DNA of 24,664 bases from JALYGK01 sp036259835 (GTDB lineage: Bacteria; Actinomycetota; UBA4738). Shown here piece by piece: positions 1 through 7,349 of this stretch. The notes beneath the pieces were generated by a model. That model made no database searches. It was not told where the DNA came from and saw only the letters and a list, made by a program, of their open reading frames with translations. The DNA lies in the NCBI GenBank assembly GCA_036259835.1, contig DATABA010000041.1:1-24664 (forward strand). The letters run 5' to 3'. Within the stretch, counting starts at the first letter, position 1. Every line of letters starts with the position of its first letter. Position numbers and translations under genes: made by a program.

Positions 1-777
1 TACGACGACGAGGGGTCCGGCACGCCATTGGTGCTCGTGCATGGCTCCTGGACGAACCGCCACAGCTGGGATCGGGTCGCGCGACCATTCGCTGAGCGGT
101 TTCGGGTCGTGCGGCACGACCGGCGGGGCCACAGCGAGAGCGAGCCGGCTTCGGGAACGCTCGACGACGATGCGGCCGACATCGCCGCTCTTGCCGAGCA
201 CCTCGGGCTTCGAGGTATCCATCTGGTCTGCAGCTCCCGCGGCGGCGTGATCGGGCTCAAAGTGGCGGCTGCGCGCCCGCACTTCGTTCGGAGCATTGTT
301 TGCCATGAGCCACCACTGCTCGGCGCGTTGTCCCGGGACGGAGCCGACGCAGAACTCGTGGACCAGTTGGTCGCCGGTGAGGGCCTTGTGGTGGAGATGA
401 TCGAGAAGGGCGACCACGAAGCAGCCGCCCGAGTGTTCGTCGAGAGAGTCGCCTTCGGCCCGGGAGCATGGGAGCGGTTCCCCCGGTTCATTCGTCAAAC
501 GTTCATTGAGAACGCGGAAACGTTCGCCGAGGAGTACCGCGATCCCGGCGTGTATTCGGTCGACTTCGACGCTCTGCGTCGCTTCTCCGGCCCGGTTCTT
601 TTGACGACGAGCGACAACAGTCCTCAATGGTTCGGTGCGATCATCGATGGTGTCGCCGAGGTCATTCCCCACGTCGAACGGTACGTGTACGACGGAGCGG
701 GTCATAACCCACAGGGCCAGAGTCCCGAGGAGTACGTTCGAATTGTCGGGGACTTCGTCGCCCGCGCCCCGAGCTAG
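1..777 (+). CDS. alpha/beta hydrolase (5' end outside window)
   Basis: The reading frame is open from base 1, so the gene begins upstream; the TTG at 28 is only the first start-like codon inside the window. The fold signature is clear: a VLVHGSW oxyanion-hole strand, a nucleophile elbow CSSRGG with the presumed catalytic Ser encoded at about 235-237, and a C-terminal GAGHNP with the presumed catalytic His. The elbow has Cys where G-x-S-x-G enzymes usually have the first Gly. Substrate is not predictable from sequence; relatives include esterases, C-C hydrolases and haloperoxidase-like enzymes. It converges on sufB, and the two TAG stops share one palindromic CTAG at 774-777. Confidence 0.85.
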   Translation, partial: YDDEGSGTPLVLVHGSWTNRHSWDRVARPFAERFRVVRHDRRGHSESEPASGTLDDDAADIAALAEHLGLRGIHLVCSSRGGVIGLKVAAARPHFVRSIVCHEPPLLGALSRDGADAELVDQLVAGEGLVVEMIEKGDHEAAARVFVERVAFGPGAWERFPRFIRQTFIENAETFAEEYRDPGVYSVDFDALRRFSGPVLLTTSDNSPQWFGAIIDGVAEVIPHVERYVYDGAGHNPQGQSPEEYVRIVGDFVARAPS

Positions 778-2186
778 CCGATTGCGCCTTCCATCTGCAG
801 TTCGATCAGACGGTTCAGCTCCACTGCGTATTCCATCGGGAGCTCGCGGGTGATTGGCTCGATGAAGCCGTTGACCACCATCGCCGTCGCTTCGGCTTCG
901 GAGAGGCCCCGGCTCATCAGGTAGAACAGCTGGTCCTCGCCGACCCGCGAAACAGTCGCCTCGTGTCCCAGATGGGCCGTCTCTTCCTCGACCTCCACAT
1001 AGGGGTACGTATCGGAGCGGGACTCCTCATCGAGAATCAGCGCGTCGCAGCGAACCATCGACTTGGAATGATGCGCATCCGGCTCCACGCGGACCAGGCC
1101 GCGATAGCCGGTACGGCCGCCGCCCTTGGACACCGACTTCGACGTGATCACCGAAGAGGTGTGCGGTGCGGCGTGGATGGCCTTGCCGCCGGCATCGGTG
1201 TGCATCCCCGGACCGGCATAGGCGACCGAGAGAACCTCGCCCCGAGCACCCTTGCCCAGCAGATAGATCGACGGGTACTTCATCGTCACCTTGGAGCCGA
1301 TGTTGCCGTCCACCCACTCCATGACGGCGTCCTCATAGGCCGCGGCGCGCTTCGTGACCAGGTTGTACACGTTGGTCGACCAGTTCTGAATGGTCGTGTA
1401 GCGAACGCGGGCACCCGGCTTGGCGATGATCTCCACCACCGCGGAGTGCAGCGAGTCGGTCGTGTAGATCGGTGCCGAGCACCCTTCAACGTAGTGAACG
1501 TAGGAACCCTCGTCGGCGATGATCAGCGTCCGCTCGAACTGGCCCATGTTCTCCGCATTGATCCGGAAGTAAGCCTGGAGCGGAATGTCGACGTGCACGC
1601 CCGGCGGGACGTAGATGAACGATCCACCGGACCACACCGCCGAGTTCAGCGCGGCGAACTTGTTGTCGTTCGGCGGAATGATCGTTCCGAAGTATTCCTT
1701 GACGATGTCGGGATGCTCCCGAAGAGCACTGTCCATGTCGGTGAACAGCACTCCCATCGTGTCCAGCTCGTCCTTGATCTTGTGGTAGACAACCTCGGAC
1801 TCGTACTGGGCTGAGACACCGCCCAGGAATTTCTTCTCCGCCTCAGGGATGCCGAGCTTGTCCCAGGTACCGCGGATGTCCTCGGGGAGTTCCTCCCACG
1901 ACTTCGCCTGTTTCTCAGTCGAGCGGATGAAGTAATAGATGTTGTCGAAGTCGATATCGGAAAGGTCCGCGCCCCACCAGGGCATGGGCCGCTTCTGGAA
2001 ATGCTTCAGAGCCTTCAGCCGGAACTTTCGCATCCAGTCCGGCTCGGACTTCATCTCGGAGATCTCCTCGACCACCTGCTCGCTCAGGCCCCTCTTGGGC
2101 TTGAAAACCGAGTGGTCGGGATCCTTCCACCCGAAGCGGTAGCCCTTGGTGAGCTCGTCGAGGTGTTCCTGCTGGGTCACGGCCAT
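774..2186 (-). CDS. sufB: Fe-S cluster assembly scaffold SufB
   Basis: A 470-residue protein of normal length for SufB, the core of the SufBCD complex that builds Fe-S clusters in the cytoplasm. The C-terminal beta-helix carries Cys380 in MVRCDALI and Glu409 in GHEATVSR; their 29-residue spacing equals that of the catalytic Cys405 and Glu434 of E. coli SufB. The C-terminal GEDQLFYLMSRGLSE block is also typical. The ATG at 2186 has no Shine-Dalgarno site but has TAGACT 10 bases upstream. sufC, sufD and sufS are not beside it: downstream is a convergent hydrolase, upstream a sulfurtransferase. The gene is therefore detached from the usual suf operon, at least on the sides visible here. Confidence 0.96.
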   Translation of the reverse strand: MAVTQQEHLDELTKGYRFGWKDPDHSVFKPKRGLSEQVVEEISEMKSEPDWMRKFRLKALKHFQKRPMPWWGADLSDIDFDNIYYFIRSTEKQAKSWEELPEDIRGTWDKLGIPEAEKKFLGGVSAQYESEVVYHKIKDELDTMGVLFTDMDSALREHPDIVKEYFGTIIPPNDNKFAALNSAVWSGGSFIYVPPGVHVDIPLQAYFRINAENMGQFERTLIIADEGSYVHYVEGCSAPIYTTDSLHSAVVEIIAKPGARVRYTTIQNWSTNVYNLVTKRAAAYEDAVMEWVDGNIGSKVTMKYPSIYLLGKGARGEVLSVAYAGPGMHTDAGGKAIHAAPHTSSVITSKSVSKGGGRTGYRGLVRVEPDAHHSKSMVRCDALILDEESRSDTYPYVEVEEETAHLGHEATVSRVGEDQLFYLMSRGLSEAEATAMVVNGFIEPITRELPMEYAVELNRLIELQMEGAIG

Positions 2187-2196
2187 CGCAATAACC

Positions 2197-2202
2197 AGTC
2201 TA
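2197..2202 (-). promoter_or_regulatory. candidate -10 element of sufB
   Basis: TAGACT on the minus strand, 10 bases before the sufB ATG, in a start region without a ribosome-binding site. No convincing -35 is seen at 16-18 bases. The spacing would give a leaderless or nearly leaderless mRNA. The hexamer and the next two bases (TAGACTGG) recur before lipA. Inference only. Confidence 0.35.
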
Positions 2203-2273
2203 CACGGCGCAGCGTTGAACCCGACTTAGACAGTCGAATTCAAAACCGCAGGCAGTCGGCGGAATTGGATTCC

Positions 2274-3041
2274 TCAGCCCTTCTCGACCGGGGCTCCGAC
2301 CAGGCTCCCCCATTCGGTCCAGCTGCCGTCGTAGTTCTTCACGTTCTCGTATCCCAGAAGCTCATGCAGGGCGAACCACGTGTGCGAAGAGCGCTCTCCG
2401 ATCCGGCAGTACGCGATGACCTCCTTGTCGCCGGTCACGCCCGCGCTCTCGTAAAGCGCCCGCAGCTCATCCGCGGACTTGAACGTCCCATCGTCGTTGG
2501 CGGCCTTCCCCCATGGGATGTTGGCCGCGCCCGGGATGTGCCCGGGAACCTGGGCCTGCTCCTGAGGAAGGTGGTCCGGGGCGAGCTTCTCGCCGCGGAA
2601 TTCCTCCGGTGAGCGAACATCGACCAGCGTCGTCCCACTGGCACCGGCCGTCACCTTGTCGAGGACTTCGTCCCGAAGAGCGCGGAAATCCCCGACGACT
2701 GGCCCGCTGACCGTGACGTTCCCCTGCTCGTATGTCTTCGTCTCTTCTGTGAGCTGCCGGCTTTCCAGCTCCCACTTCTTCCGCCCGCCGTTCAGAAGCT
2801 TCACGTTTCCGAAGCCCAAGTAACGAAGCAACCAGTATGCGTATGCGGCGAACCAGTTGTTGTTGCCTCCGTAGAGAACCACCGTGGTGTCATCGTTGAC
2901 GCCGGCGCGACGCAACAACTCCGTCAGACCCTCCTGATCGATGTAGTCGCGTCCCACTTCGGCGTGCAGATCGGTGTTCCAGTTCCAGCCGATCGCGCCG
3001 GGAATGTGACCCTTTTCGAACGCGGTCGTGTCCTCGTCCAC
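2274..3041 (-). CDS. thiosulfate sulfurtransferase (CysA2-type, two rhodanese domains), N-terminus interrupted by TAA
   Basis: A rhodanese-family enzyme that moves sulfane sulfur from thiosulfate to acceptors. Two rhodanese domains are present; the second has the active-site loop CRIGERS with Cys212 (numbered from the GTG at 3041). YGGNNNWFAAYAYW and the C-terminal NYDGSWTEWGSLVGAP closely resemble mycobacterial CysA2 as remembered. The natural start appears to be ATG 3128, giving MTDYARPDVLV, but codon 12 is TAA (3095-3093); after it the same frame resumes with TDWIEHHLDDPKVR. CysA2 has Ser at that place (VLVSADW), so one change, TCA to TAA, explains the break. The first usual start after the stop is GTG 3041, which drops about 29 residues of the first domain. 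The gene is a probable fresh pseudogene, a sequencing error, or an N-truncated enzyme. Confidence 0.88.
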   Translation of the reverse strand: MDEDTTAFEKGHIPGAIGWNWNTDLHAEVGRDYIDQEGLTELLRRAGVNDDTTVVLYGGNNNWFAAYAYWLLRYLGFGNVKLLNGGRKKWELESRQLTEETKTYEQGNVTVSGPVVGDFRALRDEVLDKVTAGASGTTLVDVRSPEEFRGEKLAPDHLPQEQAQVPGHIPGAANIPWGKAANDDGTFKSADELRALYESAGVTGDKEVIAYCRIGERSSHTWFALHELLGYENVKNYDGSWTEWGSLVGAPVEKG

Positions 3042-3156
3042 CTCAATGATGCGGACCTTCGGGTCGTCGAGGTGGTGCTCGATCCAATCCGTTTAGACCA
3101 GGACGTCTGGCCTCGCGTAGTCCGTCATGAGCGGTCCCCTTTCCGCTGCTCTGCCG

Positions 3157-3207
3157 TAATTCCTACTGAATCCATCGGATTATGCGGAAGCGGCAGGAGC
3201 AGGGCAA
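3157..3207 (-). promoter_or_regulatory. promoter of the sulfurtransferase gene with an overlapping inverted repeat
   Basis: On the minus strand TTGCCC (3207-3202) and CATAAT (3184-3179) are separated by exactly 17 bases, a good sigma-70-type pair. An imperfect inverted repeat, TAATCC (3182-3177) and GGAATTA (3163-3157), starts inside the -10 and runs over the likely transcription start. A repressor bound there would block initiation. The gene it serves suggests control by sulfur, cysteine or Fe-S status (for example an Rrf2/CymR-type regulator), but that identity is a guess. Confidence 0.5.
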
Positions 3208-3252
3208 CTCGACTGATACGCGCTGGCGGTCAGAACTCGATTGGGCCGGCAA

Positions 3253-3675
3253 TCAGAAATAGCCGAGGGCGGCCTTGGCCTCCTCCGACATCATTTCCGG
3301 CGTCCACGGCGGCCTTAGGACCATCTCCGCGTTCACCTCATCGATTCCGTCGACACCCGACAGGAACTGCTTCATCTCCGCCTCGATAAGCGGCCCGATG
3401 GGGCAGCCCATGGTGGTGAGTGTGTACGTGACGTGAACCGTCCGCTCCTCGATCTCGACCCCATAGACCAAACCGAGATCGACGATGTTCACGCCGAGCT
3501 CGGGGTCGTGGACATTCTTCAGGACCTCGAGCACCCGCTCTTTCAGGGACGAGGCCTCGCCGTTGCCAGTTGCGGCATCAACGGCCGCACTGCTGGATTG
3601 CTCCTCACCGAGCGGTTCGGTGACGCCCGCTTGCTTGCCCTGATTTTTTTCTTCAGCATCCATGAATTCGCCCAT
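3253..3675 (-). CDS. DUF59/MIP18-family protein (SufT/PaaD-like) with acidic N-terminal tail
   Basis: The C-terminal hundred residues form a DUF59 domain: VHDPELGVNIVDLGLVY, then LTTMGCPIGP with the conserved Cys, then LRPPWTPEMMSEEAK. Family members (SufT, the eukaryotic MIP18/CIA2) help mature or deliver Fe-S clusters. The first 40 or so residues are low-complexity and rich in Glu, Gln, Ala and Ser, probably a disordered tail. Two ATGs compete, 3675 (140 aa) and 3663 (136 aa). Neither has a clear Shine-Dalgarno site, but TACAAT ends 9 bases before 3675, favouring that start. The frame stays open further upstream only as a shadow of the divergent regulator. Lying on the same strand above the sulfurtransferase and sufB, it fits an Fe-S role. 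Confidence 0.88.
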   Translation of the reverse strand: MGEFMDAEEKNQGKQAGVTEPLGEEQSSSAAVDAATGNGEASSLKERVLEVLKNVHDPELGVNIVDLGLVYGVEIEERTVHVTYTLTTMGCPIGPLIEAEMKQFLSGVDGIDEVNAEMVLRPPWTPEMMSEEAKAALGYF

Positions 3676-3684
3676 TTGGGGGAT

Positions 3685-3690
3685 ATTGTA
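3685..3690 (-). promoter_or_regulatory. candidate -10 of the DUF59 gene
   Basis: TACAAT on the minus strand matches the -10 consensus at five of six bases and ends 9 bases before the ATG at 3675. It lies in the 79-base divergent gap shared with the response regulator. No clear -35 is visible. Confidence 0.4.
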
Positions 3691-3754
3691 CGGGCGCCTC
3701 AACGGAGCCGAGGTGGAACCCGCCCGCGAGGTCTCCTGACAAGTGAGGGCGCCG

Positions 3755-4381
3755 ATGAAGATCCTCATCGTTGATGACCACCCAGTCACTCGGCAAGGAC
3801 TCCGTTCTGCCCTTGGATCCTCCAAAGAGGTCGAGGTTGTGGGCGAGGCCGCGAGTGGCGACGAGGCCGTCGAAGCCGTTAAGCAGCTCCAGCCGCACGT
3901 GGTCTTCATGGATGTCCGGATGCCCGGGATGAGCGGCATCGAGGCCACGAAGGAGATTCGCGAAGCCGCGCCTGACACAAAGGTCATCCTTTTCACGGTC
4001 GAGGAGTCCCGAGCGGCAATCGCGGACGCCATTCGAGCCGGCGTATCCGGGTATCTCCTGAAGGACGTCAGCGCGGGAGAGCTGATCCAGGCGGCGAAGC
4101 TTGCCCTCGAAGGCAAAGCCGTGATCCATCCCACGCTCACTCGCGCGTTTATCGAGGAGGTCCAGTACGTCGAGCAGCGGCCCGAGACACCCCTGTCGCG
4201 TCGCGAGTCGCAAATCCTTCAGAAGGTCGCCTATGGGGCGACTACAAAGGAGGTCGCTCACGACCTTCAGATCTCACCACACACCGTGAAGACCCATCTC
4301 GAGCGGATTTTCGAAAAGCTCGGCGCGAACGACCGTGCGCAGGCCGTCGCCATCGCACTGCGGAAGGGACTGGTCGACTAA
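3755..4381 (+). CDS. NarL/FixJ-family response regulator (REC plus LuxR-type HTH)
   Basis: A 208-residue two-domain transcription regulator. The N-terminal receiver has Asp7-Asp8, the phosphoacceptor Asp53 in FMDVRMPG, Thr81 and Lys103 in GYLLKDV. The C-terminal domain, from about residue 145, is a LuxR-type helix-turn-helix: LSRRESQILQKVAYGATTKE followed by ISPHTVKTHLERIFEKLG. ATG 3755 is chosen over the in-frame GTG at 3743 because GTGAGGG (3743-3749) lies 5 bases upstream as a ribosome-binding site. No histidine kinase is next to it, so it is an orphan within this window and its target genes are unknown. It is divergent from the DUF59 gene and convergent with the ABC ATPase. Confidence 0.95.
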   Translation: MKILIVDDHPVTRQGLRSALGSSKEVEVVGEAASGDEAVEAVKQLQPHVVFMDVRMPGMSGIEATKEIREAAPDTKVILFTVEESRAAIADAIRAGVSGYLLKDVSAGELIQAAKLALEGKAVIHPTLTRAFIEEVQYVEQRPETPLSRRESQILQKVAYGATTKEVAHDLQISPHTVKTHLERIFEKLGANDRAQAVAIALRKGLVD

Positions 4382-4395
4382 GAGTCGACTCAGTC
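4368..4395. terminator. hairpin over the convergent stop codons of the regulator and the ABC ATPase
   Basis: GTCGACT (4373-4379) and AGTCGAC (4383-4389) form a perfect inverted repeat with a 3-base loop. GACTG (4368-4372) and CAGTC (4391-4395) extend it past a one-base bulge, giving 12 pairs. It covers both stop codons, TAA at 4379-4381 and TGA at 4392-4390. There is no T-run on either side, so intrinsic termination would be weak. It may be a bidirectional terminator or an mRNA 3'-end stabiliser. Confidence 0.45.
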
Positions 4396-5226
4396 CGGCG
4401 GGGGCTGAATCACCACGGCGGGCTTTCCGGACGTTCCACTCGAAACGACCTCGGCATCGATTCCGAAGAGTTCCCGAAGCGTGTCCTTCGTGATGACTTC
4501 GGCGGGCGGGCCTACCGCGGCGACGCTTCCACCGAAGAGGGCGTAGATCCGGTCGCAATACGCCGACGCCAGGTTCAAATCGTGGAAGATCCCGACGACT
4601 GTCTTTCCTTCGCTTCGGGCGATCGCTCGCACGATCGTCAGAATGTCGATCACGTGCCGAAGGTCCAGATGGGTGGTGGGCTCATCGAGCAGTAGAACCG
4701 GCGCGTCCTGTGCCAACGCTTGAGCGAGGATGACGGCCTGGCGCTCGCCGCCGGAGAGTTCCTCGAAGGGGCGTTCCGATAGATGTGCTGCACCGGTGGC
4801 GGTCATCGCTCTACGAACGGCCTCCCAGTCGACCGCACTGTTTCCACCCCACGGAGACTGGTACGGCGCCCGGCCCATCAACACCATGTCGAGCGCCGAA
4901 TACGAAAACGTCCACGGGATCTCCTGCGGAACCACCGCGACGATCCGAGCGGCCTGGCGCGCCGACAACGCATAGGGGTCTTTCCCGTCGACCAGCACGG
5001 CGCCGCTCCACGGGCGCAGGGCTCTGGATGCAACCCTGAACACGGTGGTCTTGCCGGCGCCGTTCGGTCCAATCAGTCCGGTGACTTCTCCAGGACGCGC
5101 CTCGAGGACGAGGCCGTTGAGCACGGGATTCTGCTCGCCGTATCCGACGGTCACCCGATCCAGACGCAACCCCGCGCTCGAAAGAGCTTCACGCTCCTTG
5201 GGAACCTGCAACTGAGGCCGCCTCAC
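4390..5226 (-). CDS. btuD: ABC transporter ATP-binding protein, cobalamin/iron-siderophore class
   Basis: The cytoplasmic ATPase of a class II importer, 278 aa. Walker A is GPNGAGKT (53-60), the Q-loop Gln101 is in VVPQE, the signature LSGGERQ starts at 157, Walker B is VLLLDE with the D-loop following, and the H-loop is His215 in GIFHDLN. Start is GTG 5226, 6 bases after the permease stop, so the two are translated together. The family (FepC, FecE, BtuD) serves siderophores, heme or B12; B12 is favoured only because the operon leader is a cobalamin riboswitch. Confidence 0.93.
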   Translation of the reverse strand: MRRPQLQVPKEREALSSAGLRLDRVTVGYGEQNPVLNGLVLEARPGEVTGLIGPNGAGKTTVFRVASRALRPWSGAVLVDGKDPYALSARQAARIVAVVPQEIPWTFSYSALDMVLMGRAPYQSPWGGNSAVDWEAVRRAMTATGAAHLSERPFEELSGGERQAVILAQALAQDAPVLLLDEPTTHLDLRHVIDILTIVRAIARSEGKTVVGIFHDLNLASAYCDRIYALFGGSVAAVGPPAEVITKDTLRELFGIDAEVVSSGTSGKPAVVIQPPPD

Positions 5227-5232
5227 CGGCGA

Positions 5233-6273
5233 CTACCCCCGTGCACCGGCCAGCCTCCGTTGCTTCCGGAGCAAATAGAGAAAGAAGGGTCCTCCCAGGA
5301 GCGCCGTGATGACGCCGACTGGGACCTCCTCGGGCCGAACGGCCGACCTTGCCACCAGATCCGCGAGGATCATGAACGCCGCTCCTCCCAGAAGCGAGGC
5401 AGGAAGGAGCCGCCGATGGTCTGCCCCCACGACCAGCCGCAGGACGTGCGGCGTCATGAGCCCGACGAACCCAATGACCCCCGCCACGGATACGGCCGCG
5501 GCGGTGAGCAGCGCCCCCGTGCCCAGCATGAGCCGCTTGAACCGCTCGACCTCCACGCCGAGCTGGGCGGCCCGTTCCTCTCCCAGCGCGGTGACGTTCA
5601 AGTCGCCGGCGCTGAACAGGGCCACACCGGCTCCTGTCACGACGAACGGCAGCGCCGCCAGGAGAGGTCGCCATCCCGCCTGGCTCAGTCCGCCAAGCAA
5701 CCAGAGGTAAATGGTCCTGATCTGTTCGCCGGAGAACGTCATCACAAGTGACATCGCGGCAGAGATCACTCCTGCCACGGCGATTCCGGCGAGCAGCAGT
5801 GTCGCGACCTGGATGGTTGGACCGAGTCGGGCCAGACGGTAAACGAGAAACCCCGTGGCCAGCGCTCCGGCGAAGGCAGAGACGGGCACACCGAGGCCGC
5901 CGATCGCGGTGCCGGCTCCGGCGAGTATTGCGCCGATGGCCCCCATGGCGGCTCCGGAGGACACCCCGATGATCGCCGGATCGGCCATCGGGTTCCGGAA
6001 CAAGGCCTGGAACAGCGCTCCGGCCGCGGCGAGGCCCGCCCCGACCATTCCGGCCAACAGGACCCGCGGAAGCCGAAGCTGGAACAGGATGACGTGTGTT
6101 GAATCGGGGACGCCGGTCGGTTGCCCAGCCAGATGGAGCTTCCAGGCGAAGAGACGAACCGATGTAAGCGGGGAAATGGAAACGGTTCCCACCGCCACAC
6201 CGGCGACGACACTCGCGCCCAGCACCCCGACCAACAATGGAAGAACCCATCGACGCCGGCTTCGCGCAGGCAC
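5233..6273 (-). CDS. btuC: FecCD-family permease of a cobalamin-type ABC importer
   Basis: A 346-residue hydrophobic membrane protein of the FecCD/BtuC family, normally about ten transmembrane helices. Family blocks seen are LRLPRVLLAGMVGAGLAAAG, ALFQALFRNPMADPAIIGV followed by SSGAAMG, and near the C-terminus GFVGLMTPHVLRLVVG followed by the DHRRLLPASLLGGA loop that contacts the ATPase. The start is GTG 6273, 5 bases after the stop of the binding-protein gene. A single permease gene implies a homodimeric channel, as in BtuC2D2F. The substrate is inferred from the riboswitch. Confidence 0.94.
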   Translation of the reverse strand: MPARSRRRWVLPLLVGVLGASVVAGVAVGTVSISPLTSVRLFAWKLHLAGQPTGVPDSTHVILFQLRLPRVLLAGMVGAGLAAAGALFQALFRNPMADPAIIGVSSGAAMGAIGAILAGAGTAIGGLGVPVSAFAGALATGFLVYRLARLGPTIQVATLLLAGIAVAGVISAAMSLVMTFSGEQIRTIYLWLLGGLSQAGWRPLLAALPFVVTGAGVALFSAGDLNVTALGEERAAQLGVEVERFKRLMLGTGALLTAAAVSVAGVIGFVGLMTPHVLRLVVGADHRRLLPASLLGGAAFMILADLVARSAVRPEEVPVGVITALLGGPFFLYLLRKQRRLAGARG

Positions 6274-6278
6274 AGTCG

Positions 6279-7235
6279 TCAGGCGGCCGCCTCGCCGTGA
6301 AGCGCTACGGCCAGAACACGGACGCCTTGGGCCAGCCTCGGGCCGGGCCGGCTGACCACATCCGCGTTCACGGAAACCACTCGGTTGTTGGCCACTGCTG
6401 TCAGCTTGCTCAACGCCGGATCGCTCTTCAGACCCGCCACGGACGTCCCGGAATCACTCATGAAAAGGTAGACGTCCGGGTCGTCACGTACGAGCTGTTC
6501 CTTCGACCACTGTGGGAAGGGCGTCTTGGCGCTTGACGTCACGGGATCGCACCCGGCGCGCTCGAGAAGGTCGTAGATGAAGTCGCCGGGGGCGACCGTG
6601 TACAGGCCTCCCAGGTCCAGGAAGCACGACACGGCTCCCGCTTGCTCCGCACGGCTCTGGATCTGCTGAGCCTCAGCCTGCATCCCTGCCGCCAGTTTTG
6701 CCGCGGCCGGGAGCGCTCCCAGCAGTCGCCCGATGGTCAGGATGTCCCGTACCGCGTCGTCAAAGTCCCTCGCCAACGTCGTGAAAACGGGAATTCCCGC
6801 GTCGCGAAGTGGCTTCGACCACGTATCCGCTCCCGGAAACGCGTTGAGCATCAAGTCGGGACGAAGCGAGATCACCTTCTCCGTGTTGGGTTTCTGCGCT
6901 GCCCCGGCTACGTGTGGAAGCCTCCTGGCGGCGGGCGGGAAGTTGTCGAACTCGCAGCACACTCCGACCAGGCGGCTTCCGAGCCCCAGGGCGAACACGA
7001 TCTCGGTGTCCGACTGGCCGAACGTGACGATGCGCTGCGGCGGGCGCCGCAGCGTTACCGAGGCTCCCTCGTCGTCCTTCACGGTGATGGGAAAAGCGGA
7101 GCGACCAGCCTCCGAGCCGGTCGGTCTCCGTTCGTTCCCGCCAGCGCACGCGCCGATGACAATCGCGGCGACCAGCAGTGCAACGGGGCGGTAGGAACTT
7201 TGCATCCGCCCAGCCGTCGAACCCGTCGTTGCCAC
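6279..7235 (-). CDS. btuF: substrate-binding lipoprotein of the cobalamin-type ABC importer
   Basis: A TroA-like periplasmic-binding-protein family member (PF01497 type) that captures ligand outside the membrane. Start is GTG 7235, with AAAGGAG (7248-7242) 6 bases upstream; the frame is open further up but through the terminator and riboswitch. The 318-residue product has a short basic segment, a hydrophobic run VALLVAAIVIGAC and a lipobox ending at Cys30, so it is predicted to be a lipoprotein. The mature part begins VKDDEGASVTLRRPPQRIVT and continues TEIVFALGLGSRLVGV, typical of the family. It is first gene of the three-gene operon. Confidence 0.92.
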   Translation of the reverse strand: MATTGSTAGRMQSSYRPVALLVAAIVIGACAGGNERRPTGSEAGRSAFPITVKDDEGASVTLRRPPQRIVTFGQSDTEIVFALGLGSRLVGVCCEFDNFPPAARRLPHVAGAAQKPNTEKVISLRPDLMLNAFPGADTWSKPLRDAGIPVFTTLARDFDDAVRDILTIGRLLGALPAAAKLAAGMQAEAQQIQSRAEQAGAVSCFLDLGGLYTVAPGDFIYDLLERAGCDPVTSSAKTPFPQWSKEQLVRDDPDVYLFMSDSGTSVAGLKSDPALSKLTAVANNRVVSVNADVVSRPGPRLAQGVRVLAVALHGEAAA

Positions 7236-7265
7236 GGTCCTCTCCTTTCGGTCCGCGGCCGCCCG

Positions 7266-7297
7266 AAACGAAGAAAGCCCCCGGCTCTCGCCGGAGG
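7266..7297 (-). terminator. intrinsic terminator in the riboswitch leader
   Basis: On the minus strand CCTCCGGC-GAGA-GCCGGGGG (7297-7278) folds into an 8-pair hairpin (one G-U) with a GAGA tetraloop. CTTTCTTCGTTTC follows as the U-rich tail. It sits between the aptamer and the btuF start, where a transcription-terminating expression platform is expected. GGAGGC upstream (about 7318-7313) is exactly complementary to GCCTCC at 7299-7294, the left arm, and can form the competing antiterminator. Confidence 0.75.
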
Positions 7298-7349
7298 CTG
7301 GACGCTCGAAACGGCCTCCTCTCATGCGCGAAGAGCGCGGCCGAACCAT

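Noticed and set aside
963..1814. Long plus-strand open frame of 283 codons opposite sufB
   Set aside because: It is antisense to a well-supported sufB, has no ribosome site and its product is rich in Arg, His, Val and Gly as expected for a shadow frame in GC-rich DNA.
2222..2236. CGACT/AGTCG inverted repeat upstream of sufB
   Set aside because: Only five pairs with a five-base loop, common by chance, and not placed convincingly relative to the -10.
3663..4140. Minus-strand extension upstream of the DUF59 gene
   Set aside because: The frame is open across the response regulator but shows no homology, and the regulator's coding is certain; the DUF59 start is at 3675 or 3663.
5189..6250. 353-codon minus-strand frame inside the permease gene
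   Set aside because: It is an alternate frame of btuC, Arg/Gly-rich with no membrane segments; the permease frame has clear family blocks.
7236..7349. Upstream extension of the btuF reading frame
   Set aside because: It runs through the riboswitch terminator and has no ribosome site; GTG 7235 has AAAGGAG at ideal spacing and gives a proper lipoprotein signal.
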